Shown: positions 7,544 through 16,000 of the stretch, piece after piece | Numbering within the stretch: the stretch's first letter is position 1 | How the letters are laid out: each line of letters opens with the position of its first letter | Source: an uncultured Oscillospiraceae bacterium | GTDB taxonomy: Bacteria > Bacillota > Clostridia > Oscillospirales > Ruminococcaceae | Assembly: GCA_934232845.1 (NCBI GenBank) | Contig: CAKQGD010000036.1 | Span: 1 to 18,003, forward strand | DNA: 18,003 bases | Reading direction: 5' to 3' | Notes under the pieces: model-generated | Told to the model about the DNA's origin: nothing | Database searches by the model: none | What the model saw: the letters and a program-made list of their open reading frames with translations, nothing else | Program-made: the position numbers and the translations under genes

Positions 7544-9877
7544 TCAGAGCATTCTTCTTCCGGAATTCTTTCTTGTATAGAAGATAACGCCTACCGCTAC
7601 AAGCACCGCAGCGAGACCTGCAATGATCAAAAGCCATACGAGCCAGGAGACGCCCTTTTTCTTGGGAACGTCGTCTTCCTCATCGTCGGTGTTGACGATG
7701 ACGCTCTCAAAATCCTCCTCCTCGCTGCTGGACTCCTTGATGGACAAAGGCTCGGAAGATTCCTCCAGTTCGCTGCTCGAAGAGGGTACGGAGGAAGAAC
7801 TGGGCTTTGTCGAGGTGGACGAAGCGGGCTTGGAAGACGCGGGAGTCGTTGTGCTGCTCTTGGAGGTCGTCGTGCTGCCCGTTGAAGTGGAGGGAGCCTT
7901 CGATACGCTCGAAGAGGGCTTTGTCGAAGTGCTGCTCGAGCTCGACGAGCCGCCGATGACGGAAGAAAGCTTGCGGCTGGAGATTACATAGCGGCCCAGC
8001 GTGTTGGTGCGGAAACTGTATGTTTCGTCGTATTCGTCGTAGTCGGCGTTAACGCGGGAGAGATCTCCGTCCGAACTGATCTCATATACATAGGCGTCGT
8101 CCTCCGGATATGAGAGATAGAGGGTACCCGTTTTGGAAAATCTGGCATAGTTGCCGTTGTAAAATTCCAGATCGGCGGTCGGATATTTTTTATAGATCAT
8201 GTCCGCGATATCGTCGTCAAAATCCCGGTCAAAGGCAAGCACAATGGATTTCTGATTGGAAGTGCTGACCTCGAAATAACTGTCCTTGTCGTCCTCAAAG
8301 TAGAAGGTATAGTCGCTTTTGGCTTTAAAACCGTAACCGTCCTTAAAAAGGAGCGGCGTAGTCGGAATTTTCTGTTCTCCGGCCTTGGCGGTCGGGAAGG
8401 AGAGGGTCAAACTGACGGAGATCGCCGTGTCGGAATAGCTGAAGCCAACAGAACCGCTCTTGGAGATACCGATCTCACCCTCGACTTCCTGCTCTCCGGT
8501 GGAAGAACTTTTCTTCATCTTGACGGCGATGCAGTAAATGTTGCGCTTGCTGCTGGTATAGGTCGTGCCGAGGCCATAGGTGCTGGATTTTGCTTTGACG
8601 CGCACAAGCTTGACGCTGTCAATATATTTTTTGCCGACGTCCCAATCGGTTTTGATCTTTGTATTGCCGACGGCGTCCGCCTCATAGACAAAGACATACC
8701 CGTCGGTTTTTCCGCCGGCTGTCTCATAGGCGGCTTTGGCGTTGTCGCGCTTGGTCTTGGCGGCGGACAGTTCGGTGCTGCGGGTTTCGACGACGGACTT
8801 TGCGTCATCCAGCGCATCCTGCTTCTCGTCTACTTTTTTCTGGGCATTGGTGACGGCCTGTTCCAATGCGGAGGTGTTGGAGGAACCGCCGTACTGAGTT
8901 TTCCACTCGCGGATCACACCAGGATCCGTTTCCTCCGCATTGATGGCGGAGACGGATGCTTTCAGTTCGGTCAGCTTCGTCTTCAGGCTGGCGGATTTAG
9001 AAGTGATTTTGCTTTCGGCATTGGTCTTCTCATTCGTCCAGTATTTCTTCTGTGCATTCAGTGAGCCGCTTTGATTGGCAGCATCCTCTGCCGTGCCGAT
9101 TTTGGTTGTGCAGAGAGTGGTTGCATCAGCGACGGCAGTTTTGATGGCGGGTATCGCATTTTCAGCTGTATCCAACGGAACCGTTCCAAAGGTGAGAGTG
9201 GTGCCGTTGACCGTATTGAGGAAGCTCACCAGATTCACGGCGTTCTGCTTTGCGGCTTCATCCGCTCCCTCGGCATAGTAGCTGTTGAGAGCATTGGTGA
9301 TATATTCTTCGGTATAGGTATTCAAGGAGCTAATGCGGCTGTTCCAGTTGGTAAAGTCACTCTCAAGGGAAGTGAGCTTTGCCTCAGCCGCTGCCTTATC
9401 GGTCTTTGCGGCTGCCAGCGCCTCGGCGTCAGTGATCGCGTCGTCAAATTTTCCGGCAAGAGCGGAAGAAGAATTTTTCGCGTCTTCAAGAGCCTTTTTT
9501 GCAGCGTCCAATTCTTTCTTTGCATTGTCGAGCGCGCTCTGGGCCGCGGTCTGCGCGGTCGTGGCATTGTCATAAGCCTTCTGTGCGGCGGAAAGTTCTT
9601 TCTCCGCCTTTTCATAGGCGGCCTTTTTGGCGGCCAGATCGCTGGAACTGTAGTCTTCGGCGTTGGTATTGATCAGCGGGAAATAGATGGTCTTGCCATA
9701 GGGAACCTCATAAACGCGGTTGTTCAGATCCAGCAGATTGTCGTCCTCATCGATGAGAAAGCCGTATTTCCAGATATGAGATACGGGGTAGTCCACGTCT
9801 ACCGCGGCAAAGGCGTCGATCGAGACGACCGATACGATCATTGCGGCGGCGAGCAGCAGGGTGAAAAGTCGTTTCAT
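7544..9877 (-). CDS. Secreted, membrane-anchored coiled-coil surface protein of unknown function
   Basis: A 777-residue protein I cannot name. Residues 1-24 form a signal peptide with probable cleavage at AFA/A. About 25-79 is a short folded start ending in YGKTIYFPLINTNAED. About 80-390 is Ala/Lys/Glu/Asp-rich helix that looks like coiled coil in two blocks (80-180 and 270-390). About 391-640 is beta-rich, with a late segment FDRDFDDDIADMIYKKYP. About 642-710 is Ser/Thr/Pro-rich, 711-742 is acidic, and 744-767 is one hydrophobic helix followed by a short basic tail. This predicts an extracellular ectodomain on a flexible, possibly glycosylated stalk, with the C-terminus inside. There is no sortase LPXTG. 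A GGAGGG site sits 9 bases before the ATG, and a promoter lies about 157 bases upstream. It precedes the MoxR module and may be its client, which is inference. Confidence 0.85.
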   Translation of the reverse strand: MKRLFTLLLAAAMIVSVVSIDAFAAVDVDYPVSHIWKYGFLIDEDDNLLDLNNRVYEVPYGKTIYFPLINTNAEDYSSSDLAAKKAAYEKAEKELSAAQKAYDNATTAQTAAQSALDNAKKELDAAKKALEDAKNSSSALAGKFDDAITDAEALAAAKTDKAAAEAKLTSLESDFTNWNSRISSLNTYTEEYITNALNSYYAEGADEAAKQNAVNLVSFLNTVNGTTLTFGTVPLDTAENAIPAIKTAVADATTLCTTKIGTAEDAANQSGSLNAQKKYWTNEKTNAESKITSKSASLKTKLTELKASVSAINAEETDPGVIREWKTQYGGSSNTSALEQAVTNAQKKVDEKQDALDDAKSVVETRSTELSAAKTKRDNAKAAYETAGGKTDGYVFVYEADAVGNTKIKTDWDVGKKYIDSVKLVRVKAKSSTYGLGTTYTSSKRNIYCIAVKMKKSSSTGEQEVEGEIGISKSGSVGFSYSDTAISVSLTLSFPTAKAGEQKIPTTPLLFKDGYGFKAKSDYTFYFEDDKDSYFEVSTSNQKSIVLAFDRDFDDDIADMIYKKYPTADLEFYNGNYARFSKTGTLYLSYPEDDAYVYEISSDGDLSRVNADYDEYDETYSFRTNTLGRYVISSRKLSSVIGGSSSSSSTSTKPSSSVSKAPSTSTGSTTTSKSSTTTPASSKPASSTSTKPSSSSVPSSSSELEESSEPLSIKESSSEEEDFESVIVNTDDEEDDVPKKKGVSWLVWLLIIAGLAAVLVAVGVIFYTRKNSGRRML

Positions 9878-10033
9878 ATGTCGAATCCCTCCAAAAAAAG
9901 AATTGATTTTCTGCAGACAGGCACGGGAAAATTCTCTTGTGCCGGTATGCCAGACAGCGGCAAAAAGCCTTTCGCATTGATAGTGCCGCGAAGCGGCGGG
10001 AATACTGCATGGACATGAGAATATTTTTCATTC

Positions 10034-10062
10034 ATTATACCATAAAGCGGGAATGAAAACAA
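10034..10062 (-). promoter_or_regulatory. Sigma-A promoter of the surface-protein gene
   Basis: On the minus strand TTGTTT (10062-10057) is followed by a 17-base spacer and a perfect TATAAT (10039-10034). Transcription should start near 10027, giving an untranslated leader of about 150 bases before the ATG at 9877. Confidence 0.75.
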
Positions 10063-10150
10063 GAATTCTCTATTTTTTTCGCATGTTTTCCTCTTTGTTT
10101 TCTTCGTGGGGCAGAATCTGCAAAAAAGCCCGCTGTGAATGCGCCGCATA

Positions 10151-10179
10151 TTGAAAAAAACATGAAAATCCGGTATAAT
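10151..10179 (+). promoter_or_regulatory. Sigma-A promoter of the hprK operon
   Basis: TTGAAA (10151-10156), a 17-base spacer and a perfect TATAAT (10174-10179) lie 35 bases upstream of the hprK ATG. The start of transcription is expected near 10186, so the leader is short. No catabolite-response element was recognised close to it. Confidence 0.82.
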
Positions 10180-10213
10180 AAATTTTTAATGAGAAAGAAA
10201 CGGGGAATTGCGG

Positions 10214-11194
10214 ATGCTGACAAAATTCAAAATATCGCTGAAGCGTCTGATTGACGAATTTGAGCTGGAAACGCTTTATATGCCAAAAAATGCGGAAGGA
10301 ATTTTCATCGAGAATACCGACGTTACCCGGCCGAGTCTGCAGCTGGCGGGCTTTACCGAGATCTTTGATAATACGCGTGTGCAGATTTTCGGCCGCACCG
10401 AAATTCGATACCTGCAGCACCTGTCAGATCGCTCCCTTGCCGCAAAGCGCTGTGAAGGCTTTTTTGCGCTGCATCCTCCTGTTGCGATCATCTGCAATAA
10501 TCTGCAGTGCGACGACTATTTATTGGAGAGCGCAAAAAAATATGAGGTTCCCCTGCTGCGCACCAAAGAGGACACCTGCGAGTTCATCGCCGCATTGATT
10601 GCACAGCTCAATATTACGCTTGCGCCGCGCATCACGCGCCATGGCGTGCTGATGGATATTTACGGCGAGGGAATTTTAATTCTGGGAGAAAGCGGCGTCG
10701 GCAAAAGTGAGACCGCCGTGGAGCTGATGGCGCGCGGCCACCGCCTGATCGCAGACGACGCGGTCGAAATCCGGCGCGTGTCAAGCCGCCGTCTGGTCGG
10801 CTCTGCGCCGCGCAATATTCGCCATTTTATGGAGCTGCGCGGAATCGGCATTATCAATGCCCGCCGTGTGTTCGGCATGGGTGCGGTCAAGGTCACAAAG
10901 ACGACCGACATGATCATCCGTTTGGAGCCGTGGGACGACGCCAAACAGTACGACCGCTTCGGAATGACGAACGAGTTTATGGAGATTATGGGAGTGCGAA
11001 TTCCGGCCATTACGATTCCTGTCAAGCCCGGACGAAATCTTGCCGTAATCATTGAGACGGCGGCAATGAACTCCCGCCTGAAAAAGATGGGATATAATGC
11101 GACCCGTGAATTAATGCGGGGCTTGGGCCTGCCCGAGGACGATCTGCCTCCCGCACAGAAAATTGTGACCGATACGGGCTGGGATTCCGACTGA
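10214..11194 (+). CDS. hprK: HPr kinase/phosphorylase
   Basis: A 326-residue bifunctional enzyme that phosphorylates Ser46 of HPr with ATP or PPi and reverses the reaction, setting carbon catabolite repression in Firmicutes. The N-terminal domain is about 1-130. The catalytic domain has HGVLMDIYGEG (His about 143), Walker A GESGVGKSE (158-166), LIADDAVEI (178-186), the HPrK signature MELRGIGIINARRVFGMGAV (206-225) and PVKPGRNLAVIIETAAMN (about 269-286). All key motifs are intact. I chose the ATG at 10214, with GGGG eight bases upstream; a TTG two codons earlier is an alternative. It leads the operon that contains pfkA, which fits: glycolytic state signals to HPrK through fructose-1,6-bisphosphate in related bacteria. 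Confidence 0.97.
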   Translation: MLTKFKISLKRLIDEFELETLYMPKNAEGIFIENTDVTRPSLQLAGFTEIFDNTRVQIFGRTEIRYLQHLSDRSLAAKRCEGFFALHPPVAIICNNLQCDDYLLESAKKYEVPLLRTKEDTCEFIAALIAQLNITLAPRITRHGVLMDIYGEGILILGESGVGKSETAVELMARGHRLIADDAVEIRRVSSRRLVGSAPRNIRHFMELRGIGIINARRVFGMGAVKVTKTTDMIIRLEPWDDAKQYDRFGMTNEFMEIMGVRIPAITIPVKPGRNLAVIIETAAMNSRLKKMGYNATRELMRGLGLPEDDLPPAQKIVTDTGWDSD

Positions 11195-11213
11195 GCAGCG
11201 AGAAGATTTTTTA

Positions 11214-11223
11214 AAAGGAGGGG
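11214..11223 (+). promoter_or_regulatory. Strong Shine-Dalgarno of murB, facing an ATC codon
   Basis: AAAGGAGGGG is the best ribosome binding site near murB. Its GGAGG core ends 8 bases before the in-frame codon ATC at 11230. No ATG, GTG or TTG exists in the murB frame between the stop at 11212 and the ATG at 11260, which lies far beyond normal spacing. Confidence 0.75.
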
Positions 11224-11259
11224 CCGCTTATCATCGATCTTGAGAAGCTTTCCCGCGCA

Positions 11260-12153
11260 ATGGAAGAGCGCGGCATCGCACATCTGCTGCATGAGCCGAT
11301 GGAGCGTCACACCACCCTGCGCATCGGCGGACCCGCCGATTGTTTTGCCATGCCCAAAAACGAAGAGGAAATTCTCTGGCTGTGCCGCATTTGCAGAGAA
11401 GAGAAAATTCCTCTTGTCGTCGTCGGCAACGGCTCGAACCTTTTGGTTTCCGACGACGGAGTGGAGGGCGTTGTGCTTTGCGCGGGCAGGGATTTTTCCG
11501 CCGTTGTGCCGCTGAAAAGCGGCTTTTTTGCCCAGGCGGGCGCTTCTTTGGCGGCTTTGAGCCGCGCTGCGGAAAAAGCGTCTTTGTCCGGTCTTGCGTT
11601 TGCGTGCGGCATTCCCGGTACGGTGGGAGGCGCGGTCTTCATGAATGCGGGCGCTTATGGGGGAGAACTTGCCGATGTGATCGGATCTGTAAAGGCACTT
11701 GACACGGCCACGGGCGATATTTCAGAATTTTCTGCGTCGGAATGCGGCTTTGGTTATCGAAAAAGCCGCTTTCAGACAGAGGAAAATCTGCTTGTGCTGG
11801 GCGCGTCTTTTTGCCTTTTCCCCGGAAATGCAGAAGAAATCGGGGAAAAGATGCGCCGCTTTTCCGAAAGCCGCCGAGAAAAGCAGCCGCTCGGCTTTCC
11901 AAACGCGGGCAGCGCCTTTCAAAGACCTGCGGACGGCAGAGCCGCCGCCGCGATGATCGATGCATGCGGGCTGAAGGGTGTCTCAGTAGGCGGTGCACAG
12001 ATCAGCGAGAAGCATGCGGGCTTTCTTGTCAATCGGGGCGGCGCATCCGCAGGCGATGTAAAAGAGCTGCTTGAGCTGGTGCGTCTGCGTGTGCTGGAGC
12101 GCTTCGGTGTTTTGCTCGAGCCGGAGTACCGTTTCCTTGGGAGAATGAAATGA
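11260..12153 (+). CDS. murB: UDP-N-acetylenolpyruvoylglucosamine reductase
   Basis: This FAD enzyme reduces UDP-GlcNAc-enolpyruvate with NADPH to UDP-MurNAc in peptidoglycan synthesis. Using the ATG at 11260 it has 297 residues: HTTLRIGGPAD (17-27), the FAD-binding GNGSNLLVSDDG (56-67), GIPGTVGGAVFMNAGAYGGE (117-136), YRKSRF (166-171), PNAGSAFQRP (214-223, with the catalytic Ser218) and LLEPEYRFLG at the C-terminus (catalytic Glu287 or 289). The short loop layout is that of type II MurB. Ten more in-frame codons upstream (IIDLEKLSRA, from 11230) look like the normal MurB N-terminus, and the strong Shine-Dalgarno sits before them, so the true start may be the non-canonical ATC at 11230. The stop overlaps the whiA start as ATGA. 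Confidence 0.96.
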   Translation: MEERGIAHLLHEPMERHTTLRIGGPADCFAMPKNEEEILWLCRICREEKIPLVVVGNGSNLLVSDDGVEGVVLCAGRDFSAVVPLKSGFFAQAGASLAALSRAAEKASLSGLAFACGIPGTVGGAVFMNAGAYGGELADVIGSVKALDTATGDISEFSASECGFGYRKSRFQTEENLLVLGASFCLFPGNAEEIGEKMRRFSESRREKQPLGFPNAGSAFQRPADGRAAAAMIDACGLKGVSVGGAQISEKHAGFLVNRGGASAGDVKELLELVRLRVLERFGVLLEPEYRFLGRMK

Positions 12154-13076
12154 GAAAAAACGACACGCCAAATCCGGAGCTTTCCTATGCGTCGCGCGTC
12201 CGAGAGGAAATCTATCTTTCCCGCCCTTCGCGGAATGCGCATTATAAGGCTTTCTGTTATGGACTCCTTCTGATGGGCAGGCGCTTTGACGCACAGACGG
12301 CTTTTTTATCGACCGAGGATCTCACGGTTTCAAAGCTTTACGGCTTCGCCGTGCGGGATATGTGCGGTGTAAAAGCCCGCTTTTTTGAGCAGACGACCCC
12401 CCGGGGCAAGACGCTCTATACCGTGCGGCTTGACGACGTGCAGGCTTTGGAAAAGCTGATGCATGCTTTTTCGCATGGGGAGGACACGCCCAACCGCGCC
12501 CTGATGGAGGACGACGAGCTGCCGCAGTTTCTGGCGGGGGCTTTTCTTTCGTGCGGTACGGTGAGCGAACCATCTAAAAGCTATCACCTTGAACTGCTGC
12601 CGCCGACGGACGCGCTCTGCGATCTTCTTTTTGAAGTGCTCTCCACCGCCGGATATCCGCCGAAATCATCTGTGCGCCGCGGACAGACGGTGCTGTATTA
12701 TAAAGAAAGCGAGCCGATCGAGGACCTTCTCACGATGATGGGAGCCGTCAAGTGCTCGCTGTCTCTGATGGAATTGAAGATTTATAAGGATCTGAGAAAC
12801 CGGGCGAACCGTGCAACAAACTGCGAGACGGCCAATATTGACAAGCTGGTCAAGACGTCGAAAAGACAGCTTGCGGAGATTGCTTTTCTGCGGGAAGAGG
12901 GGATATTGGAGACGCTGCCGCAGGAACTTTTCGAGGTGGCGCGCCTGCGGGAGGAGCACCCGGACGCCTCCCTTTCCGAGCTGGCGGAGCTTTCCGGTGT
13001 GACGCGCTCCGGCATCAATCACCGTTTGACCCGTCTGGTGAACTTTGCCGCCAAGGCGAGAGAACGAAAGGAGTGA
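12150..13076 (+). CDS. whiA: DNA-binding protein WhiA
   Basis: A 308-residue WhiA. In this family a degenerate LAGLIDADG-endonuclease-like domain is joined to a C-terminal helix-turn-helix. Here the N-terminal LSYASRVREEI (11-21) and LAGAFLSCGTVSEPSKSYHLEL (about 128-149) mark the first part, the conserved linker DLRNRANRATNCETANIDK spans about 214-232, and the HTH with LSELAELSGVTRSGINHRL is about 275-293. WhiA is a sporulation regulator in actinobacteria and affects division and metabolism in Bacillus. Its ATG overlaps the murB stop by 4 bases. In many Firmicutes rapZ and yvcK lie directly before whiA; here they are absent from this place. All motifs look intact. Confidence 0.96.
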   Translation: MRKNDTPNPELSYASRVREEIYLSRPSRNAHYKAFCYGLLLMGRRFDAQTAFLSTEDLTVSKLYGFAVRDMCGVKARFFEQTTPRGKTLYTVRLDDVQALEKLMHAFSHGEDTPNRALMEDDELPQFLAGAFLSCGTVSEPSKSYHLELLPPTDALCDLLFEVLSTAGYPPKSSVRRGQTVLYYKESEPIEDLLTMMGAVKCSLSLMELKIYKDLRNRANRATNCETANIDKLVKTSKRQLAEIAFLREEGILETLPQELFEVARLREEHPDASLSELAELSGVTRSGINHRLTRLVNFAAKARERKE

Positions 13077-13081
13077 CCGCA

Positions 13082-16000
13082 ATGGAGCCTTTTGTCCATC
13101 TTCATCTGCATACCGAGTACAGCCTGCTCGACGGGGCCTGCCGCATTGACCGTGTTCTGCAGCACGCAAAGGACATGGGGCAGCCGGCTATGGCGATCAC
13201 CGACCACGGCGTAATGTACGGCGTGGTGGATTTTTATAAAAAGGCAAAGGAAGTCGGCATTAAGCCGATTATCGGCTGCGAGGTGTACGTTGCACCGCGC
13301 TCTATGCGGGATAAGGTTCACAAGATCGATTCCTCGCCGTATCATCTGGTTCTGCTCTGCAAAAATCAAACCGGTTATCAGAACCTGATTTCGCTTGTAT
13401 CGCGCGCGTCGATCGAGGGCTTTTACAATAAGCCGCGCGTTGATCTGGAACTACTTGCGCAGAAATCCGAGGGGCTGATCGCACTTTCCGCCTGTCTTGC
13501 GGGGCAGATTCCGCGCCTGCTGACGGCCGGGGATTACGACGGCGCGAAGGAGGCCGCCCTGCGTTACGTTGAGATTTTCGACCGTGAAAATTATTATATC
13601 GAAGTGCAGAACCACGGCATTGAGGAGCAGCGCCGAATTTTGCCTTACCTGAGAAAACTCGCCAAGGAGCTCGGCGTCGGCCTTGTTGCGACGAACGACG
13701 CGCATTATATCACCAAGGAAGACAGCCGGATGCAGCATGTTCTGACCTGCATCCAGACCAATACGACGGTGGACAACCCCAGCATGGAATTCGAAACCGA
13801 CGAATTCTATGTCAAATCCCGCAGAGAAATGGCAGAAGCGCTGCCCGGCTTTGACGAAGCGCTTGATAATACCGTAAAAATCGCCGAGCGCTGTAACGTG
13901 GAATTTGAGTTCGGAAAACTTAAGCTGCCTCGCTTTACCGCGCCGGACGGGCGTGATAATCTGGAATACTTCCGCACGAGCTGCGAGGAGGGGCTGCGCC
14001 GCCGCTACGGCGAACACCCAGACCCGGCCGTGGCCGAGAGGCTTCATTACGAGATGTCCGTCATCGAGTCGATGGGTTATGTGGATTATTATCTGATTGT
14101 CTACGATTTTATCGCCTATGCCCGTTCGCAGGGGATTCCCGTCGGACCGGGCAGAGGATCCGGCGCGGGCAGCCTCGCGGCCTACTGCATCGGCATTACC
14201 AATATCGATCCCATCCGCTATGGTCTGATTTTCGAGCGCTTCCTCAATCCGGAGCGCGTCAGCATGCCGGACTTTGATATCGATTTCTGCTATGTGCGCC
14301 GCCCCGAAGTCATCGAATATGTCGTGCGCCGCTACGGAGCCGACCATGTTGCGCAGATTATCACTTTCGGTACGATGGCGGCGCGTGCGGCAATCCGGGA
14401 TGTCGGGCGTACCCTCGGTATGAGCTATCAGCAGACCGACCGTATTGCAAAACTTGTCCCGCAGGAACTCGGCATCACGCTTGACAAGGCGCTCTCGGGG
14501 TCGAAGGATTTTAAAAAAGTTTACGATGAAGAGCCGGAATCCCGCGATCTGATCGATATGGCGCGCAGTCTCGAGGGAATGCCCCGGCACGCCTCGGTAC
14601 ATGCGGCGGGCGTTGTAATTGCAAAGGACCCTGTGGAAAGCTATGTGCCTTTGCAAAAAGGCGATGACGCAGCCGTGACGCAGTTTCCCATGACGACGCT
14701 TGAGGAGCTCGGTCTTCTTAAGATGGATTTTCTCGGACTCAGAAACCTCACGGTGATTGCGGACAGCGAAAGGATGATTCGCGAGCACGAGCCGGATTTT
14801 TCGGCGGAGAACATTCCTCTCGACGATCCGGAAGTATTTGCAATGATGTCAAAGGGGCAGACCGAGGGTGTATTTCAGTTTGAATCCGGCGGCATGCGAA
14901 ATGTTTTGACGCAGCTCGGGCCGGAGCATATGGAGGATCTGATTGCGGTGATTTCTCTGTACCGCCCCGGCCCGATGGAGTCGATTCCGCGGTATATCCG
15001 AAACCGGCACGATCCTTCAAAAATCACTTACCGCCATCCAAAGCTTGCTTCCATTCTCGATGTGACGTACGGCTGCATTGTATATCAGGAACAGGTCATG
15101 CAGATCTGCCGTGAGCTGGCGGGATTTTCTTATGGCAGAGCCGATCTTGTACGGCGTGCCATGAGTAAGAAAAAAGCCTCCGTTATGCAGAAGGAACGGG
15201 ATCACTTTATCCATGGGATGCGGCGGGAGGACGGCACGCTCGAATGCCCCGGCTGCGTGGCAAACGGTATTCCCGAGGAAATTGCCGACGCGATTTTCGA
15301 CGAAATGAGTTCGTTTGCATCCTATGCTTTCAACAAGTCGCACGCGGCCGCATACGCCTATGTTGCGTACCAGACCGCATATCTCAAGTGTCACTATCCG
15401 CGCGAGTACATGGCTGCTCTGATGACGAGCGTGCTTGACAATACAGATAAGGTTGTGGGCTATATCAACGAGTGCGGCCGTCTCGGCATCGGTCTTCTGC
15501 CTCCGGATGTGACTCGCAGCCAAGAGTCCTTTACGGTAGACAAAGACAAAATTCGTTTCGGACTTCTTGCGATCAAAAATATCGGGCGCGGCGTTGTCAG
15601 CCGCCTGATCGAGCGCAGGGAGGAAGAACCGTTTCGTGACTTTATGGATTTCTGTACGCGGATGTACGATGCGGAATCGCGCCGCCGCACGTTTGAATGT
15701 TTTATCAAGTGCGGTGCGCTCGATTGCTTCGGTTATACCCGCAGCGCGATGCTTGCGGGGCTTGACGGCGCGATGGAGGAAGCGGAGCGCACCGTGCGGA
15801 CGAATCTCTCCGGCCAGACGAATCTCTTTGACGATCCGCAGACCGGCGTACAGTCATACCAACTGCCGCAGGTTGAGGAGTTTGAGCCCGAACAGCTTTT
15901 GAAAATGGAAAAGGAGTTTTTAGGCGTTTATGTCTCCGGACATCCGCTTTTGCCGCACCGCGCATGGATGAAAAAAATCGGGGCTGTCACCATTGCCCAG

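Larger units (their letters stand above)
9878..10213. other. Divergent intergenic region with two promoters and a structured leader
   Basis: This 336-base stretch has no supported gene. It holds the minus-strand promoter of the surface-protein gene (10034-10062), the plus-strand promoter of hprK (10151-10179), and the roughly 150-base transcribed leader of the surface protein (about 9878-10027). The leader has a GCCGC/GCGGC hairpin (about 9985-9997) and a GGCAC/GTGCC hairpin (about 9920-9943). I do not recognise a known riboswitch in it. The only reading frames are short and lack ribosome binding sites. Confidence 0.7.

Noticed and set aside
7623..7991. Plus-strand frame with Val/Leu/Glu-rich product
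   Set aside because: It is the antisense of the Ser/Thr-rich linker codons of the surface protein, which explains its composition.
9747..10031. Minus-strand 94-codon frame starting in the surface-protein leader
   Set aside because: Its ATG lies at the predicted transcription start with no ribosome binding site, and it runs out of frame into the signal-peptide region.
10111..10121. Small palindrome GCAGA-A-TCTGC between the two divergent promoters
   Set aside because: Five-base arms are expected by chance in a region this long; no second copy was seen.
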